The translations under genes were made by a program, and so were the position numbers. Positions 22,409 through 32,711 of a stretch of DNA of 64,000 bases are shown piece after piece (the first letter of the stretch is position 1; every line of letters starts with the position of its first letter). Source of the DNA: Pseudoneurospora amorphoporcata (lineage: Eukaryota > Ascomycota > Sordariomycetes > Sordariales > Sordariaceae); contig MU859169.1 of NCBI GenBank assembly GCA_033297205.1, forward strand, positions 53,520-117,519. The letters run 5' to 3'. The notes beneath the pieces were generated by a model. That model worked only from the letters and a program-made list of their open reading frames with translations. It was not told where the DNA came from and did no database searches.

Positions 22409-24954
22409 CTAGTAAATCGGCCTTCCCTCAGTCCATTTCCTAAATCCAAACCTACTACCGCCGGTCCTCCTCGCGGGCGGATGAGTGGGAGTCTCATGAT
22501 TGTCTTGATCCTCCTCCCCCTTCACCACCTGCTGCTGCTGCTGCTGCTCCTCCTCCTCCACCTCAGCCTCAGTCTTGACATCCGGGCCCCAAGAAACTCT
22601 TTGAGTATTGTTGCCGTACTTCAACCGCCTCCTGGCCTCCCCGCCCGTGATCCCAGGCCGGCTGGGTCCGATCCACTCCCAGGCGCGGGCGATCTCGCCG
22701 CTGCTGCTCTCGCGCTGGCCCGTGCGGACATTGCTGTTCTGCTCCACGACGGCCGCGACCTTCTTCCACACGCGCTCGCGCTCGGCGAGGCGGTGGACGG
22801 ACCGGAGCACGTCGTCACGTAGGTTGGGCAGGAACAGAAAGGCGTCGTCGTCGCCGTCCGACTCGAAGGCGATTTCCTTTTGGAGAGCGAGACGGTCGAG
22901 AACCTGGTCGACCAAGCCGGGGATCTGGCGGGCGACGGCGCGGTGGGAGCGGATGGCGTTGCGGCCGTAGATGAGTGAGAGGAGCGAGAGGATCACTCCA
23001 CCAATGCTGAGTCGATGTCGAGCCAGTCCAAGCTTGACGGATCGGCGGAGCGCGCAGGAGTACGAAAGGCGAGCGAGAGAGCTGGACGATAGCTTGGTGG
23101 TTGGAAAGCCAGAGGCACCTCTTTTTCTAGTGGTTCGGAAGCAACCGGTCTGGTTAGTCCAGGCGTGGTCAGAAACAGCTTCTTTTTCTTCTTTTGTTGT
23201 CATAACACAAATTGTTCAAAAGTGAAATAATTCTTGGAAACTTACTCGTAGTAGGAGTCCGTTACGTGGACTTCAACCTCATCCCGAGCCTTGACTTCTC
23301 CCAAGGCCGCAGCCCAAAGTTCCTCGAACTCTTCGGCGGCCATCCGCTTGCTCCGCTTCTTGCTCAGAGACTCCTTGAGTTCCTGCTCGTCAATCGCTGG
23401 GCTCTCCAGAGGCTTACCCTCAGGCTCCAAGGGCTCGCCACACTCATACTTGGCTCTGCGGTCCCGGAGCTCCTCAACGGCTTTGTTGGCAACGGCTTGA
23501 ACTTTGCGCGCCTTCTCGCCGTCAGGTTCGCATGTAGGTGGCAGGGGCACAAGACCTCCAAAGGAAAGCGGGTGAGGCTGAAGAACGAACCCTGGCTCGC
23601 AGCGGGCAATGAAAGCATCGTAGCAGTACGCATGCGGAGGGCACGGTTCGCAGTCGGGTTCGAGGAACGGACCTGCCCATTCCGGGACTTCAAAATCGTG
23701 GAGGCCAATCTTGTCGGTTACTTCTGTTGCCCAGTCAGGCAATTTAATACTCCTCCCGACAATCTGGCGCGATTCCCGCCCGAGACCGCAGTACCCAACC
23801 GCGATCTTCTCCTGCCGGTACCAGCCCGCGTATGCGACGAAAAGAGTGGTGAGGAGGACCCACAATGGAGTGGTCAGAGGGCTTCTTCCCTTGCGGCTGA
23901 CTTGCTGGTTCCTTTGAGCAGCCAGAGCAGGGTTGTCAATCTCCTCTTGCATTAGAGCCAATTGCTCATCTGGGGTAAATTCCTCTCCCGCTTCAACATA
24001 TGACGAGTCTGCGATGTACGACGAGTCCGCAACATTCGAGACCATTGACATTTCCGAATATTCGGGCGACCTTGGGGTCTTTGGTGTAGACTTGCCATAA
24101 GGCAATTGGTATGTCCTGACCGTAGACGTCGAACTGGGCTCGTAACTCCCGATCGGAGATGTCGTGTCGGGCGCCTCTGACTCCTCGTATTGCGGGCCAT
24201 CTGTCCGTCTTCGCGAAGCAACAGTAGAAGGGGTTCTGTTGTAAGTAGGATCAAAGCCACTCGTTCTGCGACGGTGGCTTGGAGTCTTCACGGTCGAAGG
24301 GGGCGGCGGAGGGCTGCCGGCCTGGAAGGGGTTGTCATTCGTGAATACGCCAGCGGTCGCGGGGGTTCGCTTGAAGAAACCGTCGTCGGATTCGTGCTTA
24401 ACAGCCGGCGTCGTACGCAAGTTCCTACCGATCGTAGATGGTGTTTCTTGATAGGATGTTTCCTGGAAAGACGTCTCTACCTCCTGCCCTGTATCATCCG
24501 ACTCGGAAACACTCGGCGCATGAGATACGTGCGATGCTGCGGAGCGGGGTACCCTCTGGCTTGTAGTGCCACGAGCAGGTGCTGGCGTCACAGGAGCGTG
24601 GCGGCTCTCTGGGACATCCTCCTCCTGCTTGACTCTCGAGACCTTGCGCGGCGATCGCGAGCGACGGGTGCTTCGAGAAGGAGGCGGCAGCTCTTGGTCG
24701 AAGTCGGTGCTCGCGGAGCTTTGAGTGTCAGCATCGACAATACCTTTGCTAGACCTCTTAGCAGTGCGGCTTGCTAGATACTTCTTGGACAGAGGTACCA
24801 CATGCTCATTGAACAAATCGACGAGTTGGCCCTTCTTTGCGGTGCTGGGATAAGGCACTTGGTGGGTGACGAGGATGGAGCGCAGGCGCGGGACCGTCAG
24901 CGACCGAGGGTCGAAGCCCGGCTGGAGATAATCAACGTTCTCGACGTCGGACAT
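22409..24954 (-). CDS. Src1/Heh1 (Man1-type) inner nuclear membrane protein
   Basis: Exons 24954-23246 and 23126-22409 join (GTAAGT donor, CTAAC branch, CTAG acceptor) to give 808 residues. Joining at the AG sites nearer the branch would break the frame. Residues about 15-52 form a HeH/LEM-like helix-extension-helix (LTVPRLRSILVTHQVPYP through LVDLFNEHVVP). A long Ser/Thr/Pro-rich nucleoplasmic linker with basic SRSPRK patches follows. The first membrane helix is near 361-380 and the second near 608-625. Between them is the lumenal part of the Man1-Src1 C-terminal domain, with paired cysteines (CEPCPPHAYCYD). After the second helix is an MSC winged-helix-like tail with SGEIARAWEWIGPSRPG. The family anchors chromatin, telomeres and rDNA to the inner nuclear membrane. 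The last 60 residues are Glu/Gln-rich, then basic. Confidence 0.92.
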
Positions 24955-25956
24955 GGTAACGGATGAGGGACTCGATTAAACGGCTTCGAGAGGATGTTGA
25001 GACGGATGTCGGCGACCGTGTAGCTCCCGGGTGTGATGGGTGACAAAAGACTGCTGATGACGAGCGTCTACCGAACGCTGGTCGGAGCTGGAAGCTTTTC
25101 GAGCGTGTCGTCGAATCGTCGCGCTTTTGTTCGACAGCACAAAGCAATTGACTTGCTTGCTGTTGGTGGTTTGGTCTTTCGATAAATGCGATGACCGGAG
25201 TTCAGTAGCTACCTGTCATTCGTTGCAAGAGAAGTGAAAGATAATGATAAAGCAAAAAACGAGGAATGTTTGGTTATTGCCAAGTGGTCAGACACACGCA
25301 GGCAGCTCTCGGGAAACAAAAAGTGTAGTGACGAAAGTGGAGTTTTTCTGGTTGTCGGTGGCAACCACAGACGCTAGCAAAACACGGCCCTGCCTGCGAG
25401 TTGTGATCACCCGAAGTCCCCTTGGAAGTTTGAAACTCCCAAGGTAGCATCGCCACATGTGGCGCAGCTTCCCTTATAAGTCCTCTTCTTTGTCTTAGTG
25501 TTTCACACCAGTTCACGTTCATGTCATTCCAAGTCATTTCAAGGCATGTCGCACGATTACATCACTTCATGACAAAATGCACGTCGCAGCTATCAGGAGT
25601 CGAGGAGACTGATAATATCAGACACGCTACACATCAGGTTTTGATACGATAAAGGGCAAGACGTTCTATTTCTGACGAGCACGTCCTGCTACACCTGGAT
25701 AAGTTAAGAGCGGTGTTGATTCCTCGACCTCACAAGCCACCATCTTAATAAGACATCTCAAGATGGGAATCCGTTGGCATCGTCACGTTTCATAAACCAA
25801 TACCCTTTGCTATGTCGCCAGTCTTATGTCCTGAACCCCCTTTTGAGCCGCCTGAAACCCCGAACGCCAATTTTTTAATCCTTCCGCGCGAACAATGAAA
25901 TGGTATAGCCATAGAGATACCATTATGAGACCATAACACGAAATGGACGGATGGAA
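24955..25956. other. src1 promoter and mph1 3' spacer
   Basis: About 1 kb containing the src1 5' region (25000-25300) and the 3' flank of mph1. The open frames are short. No repeats or RNA genes are evident. Confidence 0.55.
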
Positions 25957-28900
25957 TCATTCCTCGTCGTCATCGCTATCCATCACCACAGTTCGCTTCC
26001 TCGCTCTGGAATGGGCTGCCGTACCAGAAGGTTTCTCCCGAAGTTGACCTGAATTATCCGCATCACTGCCTCCTTTCGAGGTACCATCGACCTTCGCATG
26101 CCCTGGACTTCCCGTTCGCATCCCCGTACCCGTGCCTCCTGTCTTTCTCTTAGCAGACAGAAATTCGATATCAGGCAAGTCGTCGTCTCCATCCGTCGTG
26201 TCCTGGGTTGCGGGTATCTCTACCGGTACGTAGAACGGCTTGGGCTTGGGCTTCTCTGGCCTTACTGCCGCTGTGATTATCGGCTTAGACTGGGATGCAA
26301 AGGGATCCTCATCATCTTCATCCGATGCGAAGGGATCTGACGCTTTCAGCTTGCGTTCCGTTTTTGAGGGTAGGGAAGACGATCCCACGTCAGAGGCTGT
26401 TGTCGGCGAGGTGGACCCGCGCGGACGATGCTGTAAGCTCGAGGTGACTTCACCATCGCTAACGACAAAGTCCTCGAGGTCGGCACCGTCATCAGATCCG
26501 TCTGTCCCAATTTCCATGTCGCTGGTGCGGGTGCAATCGTCACCGTAGTCCATGGTAGGATCTCCTGTTCTGGGTTGAGACTTCTTTTTCCGGCCGCCAC
26601 CGCGTCCGCGACCACGGGGTCTACTTTCTTCACCATCTTCGCCATCTTCATCGGCACCCTCCTCACAGTCGCTTACAAGAGCAGAATGTCGTGCTCCAGG
26701 CTTGCTTGGTTGTTTGGAGGCCCTAGTAAATTTTGCTTTTGCAGTGGCTTGACGTTTCTTGGGTCCGGCAATTTGCTCGACTTCATCTGTTTCCTGACCA
26801 CTCTCTAGGCGCGACCTCTTCTTTTGCCCTTTCGTCGACGTTCCTCCTTCTGTGTCGTCCGCAAAGGGTGGCACAGGTATCGATTCCCAGGAGGACGTGT
26901 CTGTTTCACCGTAAGGCTTAGTATACCTGTTGGCAGGGCTTTGAGACTTCGCCAATCTCCTAAAGAGCTTTACACATCGCTTGTGATGTTCTCCATGTTT
27001 GACATTAACGGTTTTCTGAACCACGCGTCTGGATGATGAATGGCGATACCAGTTTATATCCAGTTCTTCAACGTTGGATTGTCCCAGGGGCACCTTTGTA
27101 TAGTTCCTGCGGAGCTCGTTTTCTTGCGACTTGCTCAGCAAAACGCTTTCGAGCTTGGGCTTTTCAGCAATGAAGTCAGTTTCCTTGGGCGCAGGTGGCT
27201 TAGCGGGTGGTTTGGCTGCCTTAGCTCCACCTTGACCAAAGAAAGAAGCCTTGATGAAGCCTGTCTCAACGCCGTCAGGCATGTTGAACTTCTTCTTTGC
27301 CGGCTTTTTCCTCATTCTTGCGGCAGACTTCTTGGGCTCTGGAAGCTCGGGATTTTGTGAGTTTTCAAGTGGAATCTCCACGACCTTCTTTTCTACCTCC
27401 GGTCGTATGTCTCGTGGCACGATTCGTGTAGAGAGGTCGTGACGAAAGCTGAAGCGGCTGCCGTCGCAGATCATTCTCTGCATGGTTGCGTAGTTGTCCT
27501 TCGCCTCGTTGAATTTGTCTTCCTCTTTCCCTTTCATTAACAAGAGGACAATGTTACCCGCTCTCTTGCGGCCGGTACGGCCCATACGCTGAAGCATTCG
27601 GATCGGTGACGCCGATGCATCGTAGCATACAATGAGATCCACTTGGCCAATATCAAGACCCTCCTCGCCGATGGATGTTGCGACCAGAACGTTGTAAACC
27701 CCGTCCTTGAACTTCTGGATTGTCTCGATTTGTTGTTTCTGTTTCATTCCCTCGCTCCTCTTTGAATCCGCTTGTCCGACGAAGACTGTAGCCTTGGTAA
27801 GGGGCTGATTGTTGAGAATCCGTACAATCTCTTCGGCACTGTCTCTGTATTCACTGAATACAATGGCTCTGGTGTTAGACCCCTCGCCAGCATCCATGAA
27901 GTGGTTGGCCAGTGTGTCGCACAGATACTCCAGCTTTGGGTGTCCGAGGAACCCATCAATCGTCATCCAACCCTCGATCATGCCCATCATCTTCTGAAAG
28001 TTCTCGTCCTCGAGGACTTGGCGCTTGAGCTTCGAGCCCTTTCCTCCTTTTTCCTCCTCGGTGCTGCGGAATTCGGCCAGGTTATTGTAGAAGGGTTTGA
28101 TGCCATGAAAATTGAGCAGTTTGATGGAATGCGCCAAACTCTGGAGAATCGCAAATGTGGCTATGACGCTGAATTTGGTACCTTGATTTACATGTTTACC
28201 CGGGCCTGCCATCCACTCATTCCTGGCTTTCATCAGGCCGTAGGTAGTAAGGCTCATAGGGTCTCTGCCGTAGTAGATATTTTGTGAACTCAGCTTGATG
28301 ACAAGAGGCTTCAAGGCCTTGGAGAACAAGTCTCTGACTTCCATCATTTCGTCAGAGGGGTCGAATGTTATCGTGTTAATGTCTCTTGAGTGCACATACT
28401 GACGAATGTCGATCGACTCTTCGGTTCTGATCTCGACGTGAGAGATCCCCAAATTATCAATGACATCCTGAACACCTTCGAGGGACGACCCTGGTGTTGC
28501 AGTCAGAGCAAGAATTCGAAAGCTCTTGGAAAAGCGTCTTAAAAATTCGACCACCTTGACGTACGCATAGTCTCCAGTCGCACGATGCGCCTCGTCAATA
28601 ACCAGCAGCACAATCGACTTGGGATCAGCATAGCCCTTGGAGAGGTCGTTCATAAGTGTTTGGGGTGTCATGAAGAACAAGCGTTTTGTCGCCCATTCGT
28701 CCTCACGTAGTACAGGAGGGGTCTCTCCAGTTAAAAGGGTCGCCTGAGATCGCGGAATGCCCGCTATGCTGAGACATGCCTGAACCTGTTGTGAGGCCAA
28801 AGGTTTCGTGGGAGCCACAAAGACGGCCTTTGCAGTCTTTGTCCAGCGGATATAGTTTAGCATGATGGTTGCGGCAATGAAAGTCTTTCCCAAGCCAGTG

Positions 28901-29439
28901 GGGAGGGCGACCAATGTGTTATTGAACAAGCCATTTTTGACAATGCTGAATTGGTAGTCTCGAATGGGCCCCAGATTCATCGGATACACCCATGTTTTCA
29001 TTTCCTCTAGATCGATTTCATGGTGAGTGGGTGGTTCTAGGGCCATATCGGCGCGGAATGGTCGATTCGACACCGCTTGCGGGGCAGGTTGCGCTTCTTC
29101 CTCCAGTGTGCCACCCCATAGTGTCGTCTGATGCAGATTCTTACGCTGGCTAGACTGAGCTTGGAGTGAACGAGCTGCCGTCGCTGGCCCGGCCGTCTTG
29201 CTTGCCGTTTTAGCCCGCCCCGTAGCTGTAGTCCGACCTTGCGGTACGGTTGATGTACCGATCCGTCGTGCGGAATCGGAAATTGGCCAGGCTTGTGTTG
29301 GTGGTTTTGTCGATAAAGCAAGCTGATTGTTGTTGCTGGTATGATGCGGTGTGATGTTGCTGGTGGCCTGGGTGAAGGCCAACATCATATCCTCGTCAGG
29401 AATATCGTCAAAGTCATCGCCGAATTCATCGTCGTCCAT
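25957..29439 (-). CDS. mph1: ATP-dependent 3'-5' DNA helicase Mph1 (FANCM family)
   Basis: This SF2 helicase remodels stalled forks and dissociates D-loops in the Fanconi-anaemia-like repair pathway. The single exon encodes 1160 residues; the open frame extends 99 bp further 5' only to a GTG, so the ATG at 29439 (MDDDEFGDDFDDIPDEDM) is chosen. Domain 1 carries the Q-like RDYQFSIVKNGLFNN, Walker A GLGKT with Lys185, DEAH at 282-285 and TATPG. An inserted helical region (roughly 340-500), typical of FANCM/Mph1/Hef, precedes domain 2, with ATSIGEEGLDIG and QRMGRTGRKR from Gln617. The C-terminal 450 residues are charged and low in complexity, with RGRGRGGGRKKK and several DDDE/SDED acidic clusters, and end in acidic residues. 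A short QTTLWGG near residue 110 resembles small protein-interaction motifs; its role is not known here. Two ACGCGT boxes lie about 240-280 bp upstream. Confidence 0.95.
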   Translation of the reverse strand: MDDDEFGDDFDDIPDEDMMLAFTQATSNITPHHTSNNNQLALSTKPPTQAWPISDSARRIGTSTVPQGRTTATGRAKTASKTAGPATAARSLQAQSSQRKNLHQTTLWGGTLEEEAQPAPQAVSNRPFRADMALEPPTHHEIDLEEMKTWVYPMNLGPIRDYQFSIVKNGLFNNTLVALPTGLGKTFIAATIMLNYIRWTKTAKAVFVAPTKPLASQQVQACLSIAGIPRSQATLLTGETPPVLREDEWATKRLFFMTPQTLMNDLSKGYADPKSIVLLVIDEAHRATGDYAYVKVVEFLRRFSKSFRILALTATPGSSLEGVQDVIDNLGISHVEIRTEESIDIRQYVHSRDINTITFDPSDEMMEVRDLFSKALKPLVIKLSSQNIYYGRDPMSLTTYGLMKARNEWMAGPGKHVNQGTKFSVIATFAILQSLAHSIKLLNFHGIKPFYNNLAEFRSTEEEKGGKGSKLKRQVLEDENFQKMMGMIEGWMTIDGFLGHPKLEYLCDTLANHFMDAGEGSNTRAIVFSEYRDSAEEIVRILNNQPLTKATVFVGQADSKRSEGMKQKQQIETIQKFKDGVYNVLVATSIGEEGLDIGQVDLIVCYDASASPIRMLQRMGRTGRKRAGNIVLLLMKGKEEDKFNEAKDNYATMQRMICDGSRFSFRHDLSTRIVPRDIRPEVEKKVVEIPLENSQNPELPEPKKSAARMRKKPAKKKFNMPDGVETGFIKASFFGQGGAKAAKPPAKPPAPKETDFIAEKPKLESVLLSKSQENELRRNYTKVPLGQSNVEELDINWYRHSSSRRVVQKTVNVKHGEHHKRCVKLFRRLAKSQSPANRYTKPYGETDTSSWESIPVPPFADDTEGGTSTKGQKKRSRLESGQETDEVEQIAGPKKRQATAKAKFTRASKQPSKPGARHSALVSDCEEGADEDGEDGEESRPRGRGRGGGRKKKSQPRTGDPTMDYGDDCTRTSDMEIGTDGSDDGADLEDFVVSDGEVTSSLQHRPRGSTSPTTASDVGSSSLPSKTERKLKASDPFASDEDDEDPFASQSKPIITAAVRPEKPKPKPFYVPVEIPATQDTTDGDDDLPDIEFLSAKRKTGGTGTGMRTGSPGHAKVDGTSKGGSDADNSGQLREKPSGTAAHSRARKRTVVMDSDDDEE

Positions 29440-29679
29440 GGCTTCTGAGATATGAGGTTGTAAGAACGAAAGAACAGCAGGAGCTTGGTTGGGATGCGCT
29501 GTTGTTGCAGTTTCTTTTTGTTTGCTTTTCTCCTTCACAATAAGACTGATTCAACGAAGGTTATTTTCTGAAGGTGAAACAATAGGTAGGTAGGTACCTT
29601 AACCGTAACCAGTCCGTTTGCATCGGTGATCCGATATCAGTAAGGTACATAACCCCGATAAGTGATGTGTGTGAATAAG

Positions 29680-29719
29680 ACGCGTCGCTGTTAACTGACG
29701 GGTTAGTCCCTTGACGCGT
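29680..29719. promoter_or_regulatory. Pair of MluI cell-cycle boxes (ACGCGT)
   Basis: ACGCGT occurs at 29680-29685 and again at 29714-29719, 34 bp apart, 241-280 bp before the mph1 ATG. ACGCGT is the binding core of the MBF-type (Mbp1/Swi6-like) G1/S regulators, which control DNA replication and repair genes in yeasts. The site is palindromic, so mex67 could also respond, but it is about 940 bp away from that start. Confidence 0.6.
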
Positions 29720-30442
29720 TCAACGCCATAGCACGTGAAGTGGTGATGGCTGTGCCTGGGCGGCTGGGTGCTGCCGCCTGGGGAGTTCGCAGCAGAACAG
29801 CGTCAGAGTGGGGCTGTTGCATCCTTGGGGCAGGTTTGCGTTAAAAATGCGATGTCCCCGCCGTCTTGAGGTGCGCTGGAGCCTGGCGCCTGGTCGGGGC
29901 TTGGCTCACTGTCTTGCACGCTAAGGTACCTAGGTATTTCCTTTTTGGAGGCCAGGGCGGGCTGATCCTTCTTTTTTCTCCAATCCGTCATCGAAGCATT
30001 CTTCACCACTTCTCGACTCTCTCGCGTCGTCAGGTGGCATCGGCATCCCCACCTCTTCACTCCGCTCCCAACCGGCTGATGACTCTTGCCCATCCTCGTA
30101 ATCGCCCGTTACTCCAGAGGTGGCAGCTTCTGTACGAACATTGAAACAAACGATCACGAGCGAAGCGGCGGCCTTCTACTTCTACCTCCGTACCACTTAA
30201 CCTCCGCCGCGCCGTCTTTGTCGACCCCACCTCCAAGCATCTCTTACTTCTTTCTTCACATCCAAGATTCCCTTTCGAAAGAAGAGGAGCGCACCTTGAG
30301 ACCTAGCGACGTGTTCTTTGACACCTCTTCGGACCGTTCTCAAATACAGCGTCTGAAATCACCCAGCGATCACCTCACCCGGTCGGCATCGGCCGCCTGT
30401 TTCCTAGACAGGCTCCTCTCCGGCTTGACGGTGAAACCAAAG

Positions 30443-30511
30443 GTAAGCCCCAGTTCTGCAGCCAGTACTCTTCACCAGTTGCCCGATCACGACCAGAACC
30501 CTAACCATCAG
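30443..30511 (+). other. Candidate 5' UTR intron of mex67
   Basis: A GTAAGC donor at 30443, a CTAAC branch site at 30501 and a CAG acceptor at 30511 bound a 69-bp interval about 150 bp before the mex67 ATG. The three signals match the window's coding introns well. It lies in the leader and does not change the protein. Confidence 0.6.
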
Positions 30512-30659
30512 GACAGCGAAGAGCTCAGCAAACAAAGCTCAGCGAACAAAGCCACCCCGCAACTCCACGACTCGCCGTCCTCTCAAGAACAACTCAGCGA
30601 AAAAGAAGAAAGATCACCCGCAACCCACAACACCGTTCTCTCTTCAGAACCCAGCCAAC

Positions 30660-32711
30660 ATGGCACCTCCTACTGGTCCTCGTGCGGGCACCGGAAGGGC
30701 TCCTCCTCGTGGACCCCGAGCGACAGGCGGCGGCGGCGGTGGTGGAATCCAGAAGCGTCGCGTCAACCCGAGAACTGACCGAGATGGAGATGTGTCGATG
30801 GATGCCTCGGCTGGTGGCTCTGGCAGGGGCGGGCTGGCTTCCGGCGGTCGAGGACGTGGCTCCAGAGATGCCCGTGGTGGAAGAGGTGCGGTGAACTCCC
30901 GGACATCATCCCGGGTCGTGCAGAACCTACAGAACTACGTCAGCGGAGGTCCCGTCGGCAAAACGCTGTCCAAAAATATGGCAACACTCAAGATTCACGG
31001 CATGAGCAACAGCAAAGCTACCGGCAATCCCGATGGAGGGCTCCGATCCCTTCTCACCTTTCTGGAACGAAAGGCTTCTTCAAAAGACAAAGCAATTACA
31101 ATCGGCAAGGTATATTTTCCCATCCATGGACATCCCCAAGCGCGCAATATTTGCAACTACGATAAACGGCATGTTCTAACCCATTGATAGAGCATTGTGG
31201 ACGGTGATTATGTTTGGATAACGGTCAGGAAGGACGATGCCCCGGAGATCTTGAGGCTCAACGGCTTCACCTATGCCGGTGCACCCCTGACGATTACGGA
31301 AACCTCCGAGAGGATGCCTCGCCCCGAAGACAAGATTTCCAAGGCTGCCGAGGAGACCAAGCAACAATTGACTTCTGTGCTAGCTAGGCGCTACAATCCA
31401 GAGTTGAAGCTGCTCGACTTGTCTTCTCTTGGCACAGATGCTACCCTCAGCAGCATGGGCACGTTTAATTCCAAGGATCTGGCCGAAAAGGCCTTCAAGG
31501 TCCTGGTAGTTATTGCTAGTCAGCAGTACAAGACCGCTGCCGAAAAGCGGGAAGGGATACAAGCCGTTTCCCTTGCCAGCAACGGCCTTAACGATGTGAT
31601 GCAGGTCTTCTCGCTTGCTCACTCACTCCCGGATATCAAGAGACTTGACCTCAGCAGCAACAATCTCGACAGTCTGTCCAAGATCGCGAAGTGGCAGCAT
31701 CGCTTCCAGCACCTCGAAGAGCTCCATCTCACTGGCAACCCCATCACAACCCAGCCCGACTTCGTGGCAGAACTCATCAAATGGTTCCCATCGCTCCAAA
31801 ACATCAACGGACAAATTGTTCGCAGCCCACAAGAAGTTGCCGAGGCGCTCAAAGGCATGCATCCTACGCCATTGCCACAGTTCCCATCCAACCTCCGGGA
31901 CGGAGAGGCCAATGTGGCGAGCATCTTTGTCCAAGTATTCTTCCCGATGTTCGATACTGACAGAGCTCGCCTCGCTGCCGAGTTCTACGACAACGATTCG
32001 TGGTTTTCGATCCAAGCCATCGCCAACTCAGGTCGTAACCTCCCCTGGAAGACATACCTCAAATACTCCCGGAACGTTCACAAACTGGGAGAGAAGAACC
32101 CAGCAACGGTGCAACGACTCTTCACTGGTGGAAATCTGATTGCGGACATGTGGAAGGCTCTCCCCAGTACTCGGCATCCAAGCATGGAGAATCCAGGTGC
32201 ATGGCTAATTGACTGCCACACCTTCCCCAACCTCGCGGACCCTACCGGCTACGGCTTCGCTACGGGATTGCTCATCACCGTCAATGGCCAGTTTGAGGAG
32301 TCCGATGCTACAGAAAACCTTTACGGCAAGCGCACCTTCACGCGCACCTTCATCCTCGGACCCAGCAAGCCGAGCAACCCCCCGCCGGTGCACCCATACC
32401 GGGTCATTAGCGATCAACTCACCCTTCATGACTGGACACCCGCGGAGTCACCTGCTGTCCAGGCCCCTGTCGTCAACCAGGTCCCACAGGTTCCGGTTGC
32501 CAACGCCGTGCCTCCAGCAGGACCTGTGATTCTGGACGACGTTACAAAGAACCAGCTCATTCAGGAGGTCATGAAGCGGACTGGCATGACGGCAGAATAC
32601 TCGGAGTTGTGTCTCAGCGGCACTGCCAACTGGAACTTTGAGCTGGCACTTAAGTCGTTCGAGGAGCAGAGGGCGAACTTGCCGCCCACGGCCTTTATTA
32701 ACGCTGTCTAG
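30660..32711 (+). CDS. mex67: mRNA export receptor Mex67 (TAP/NXF1)
   Basis: With Mtr2, Mex67 carries mRNPs through nuclear pores. Exons 30660-31109 and 31191-32711 (GTATAT donor, CTAAC branch, TAG acceptor, phase 0) give 656 residues. The N-terminal 90 residues are rich in Gly, Arg and Pro, with RGG-type repeats suited to RNA binding. A short RNP-like region follows, then a leucine-rich repeat domain near 270-365 (IKRLDLSSNNLDSL, LEELHLTGNPI). The NTF2-like domain at about 385-565 (VFFPMFDTDRARLAAEFYD) heterodimerises with Mtr2. The UBA-like TAP-C domain at the end has NQLIQEVMKRTGM and ANWNFELALKSFEE, for FG-nucleoporin binding. The domain order is complete and the length is close to yeast Mex67 (about 600), with a longer Gly/Arg head. 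Confidence 0.95.

Larger units (their letters stand above)
29440..30659. other. Divergent promoter region (mph1 / mex67)
   Basis: About 1.2 kb separates the two divergent start codons. On the mph1 side are two ACGCGT boxes (29680-29685 and 29714-29719). On the mex67 side is a pyrimidine-rich leader with a likely 5' UTR intron (30443-30511). A long frame through the leader without any internal ATG is not regarded as coding. Confidence 0.65.

Noticed and set aside
30086..30778. 230-codon open frame overlapping the mex67 start in another frame
   Set aside because: It starts with TTG and contains no internal ATG. It runs through a pyrimidine-rich leader, which gives Ser/Pro-rich translations by composition.
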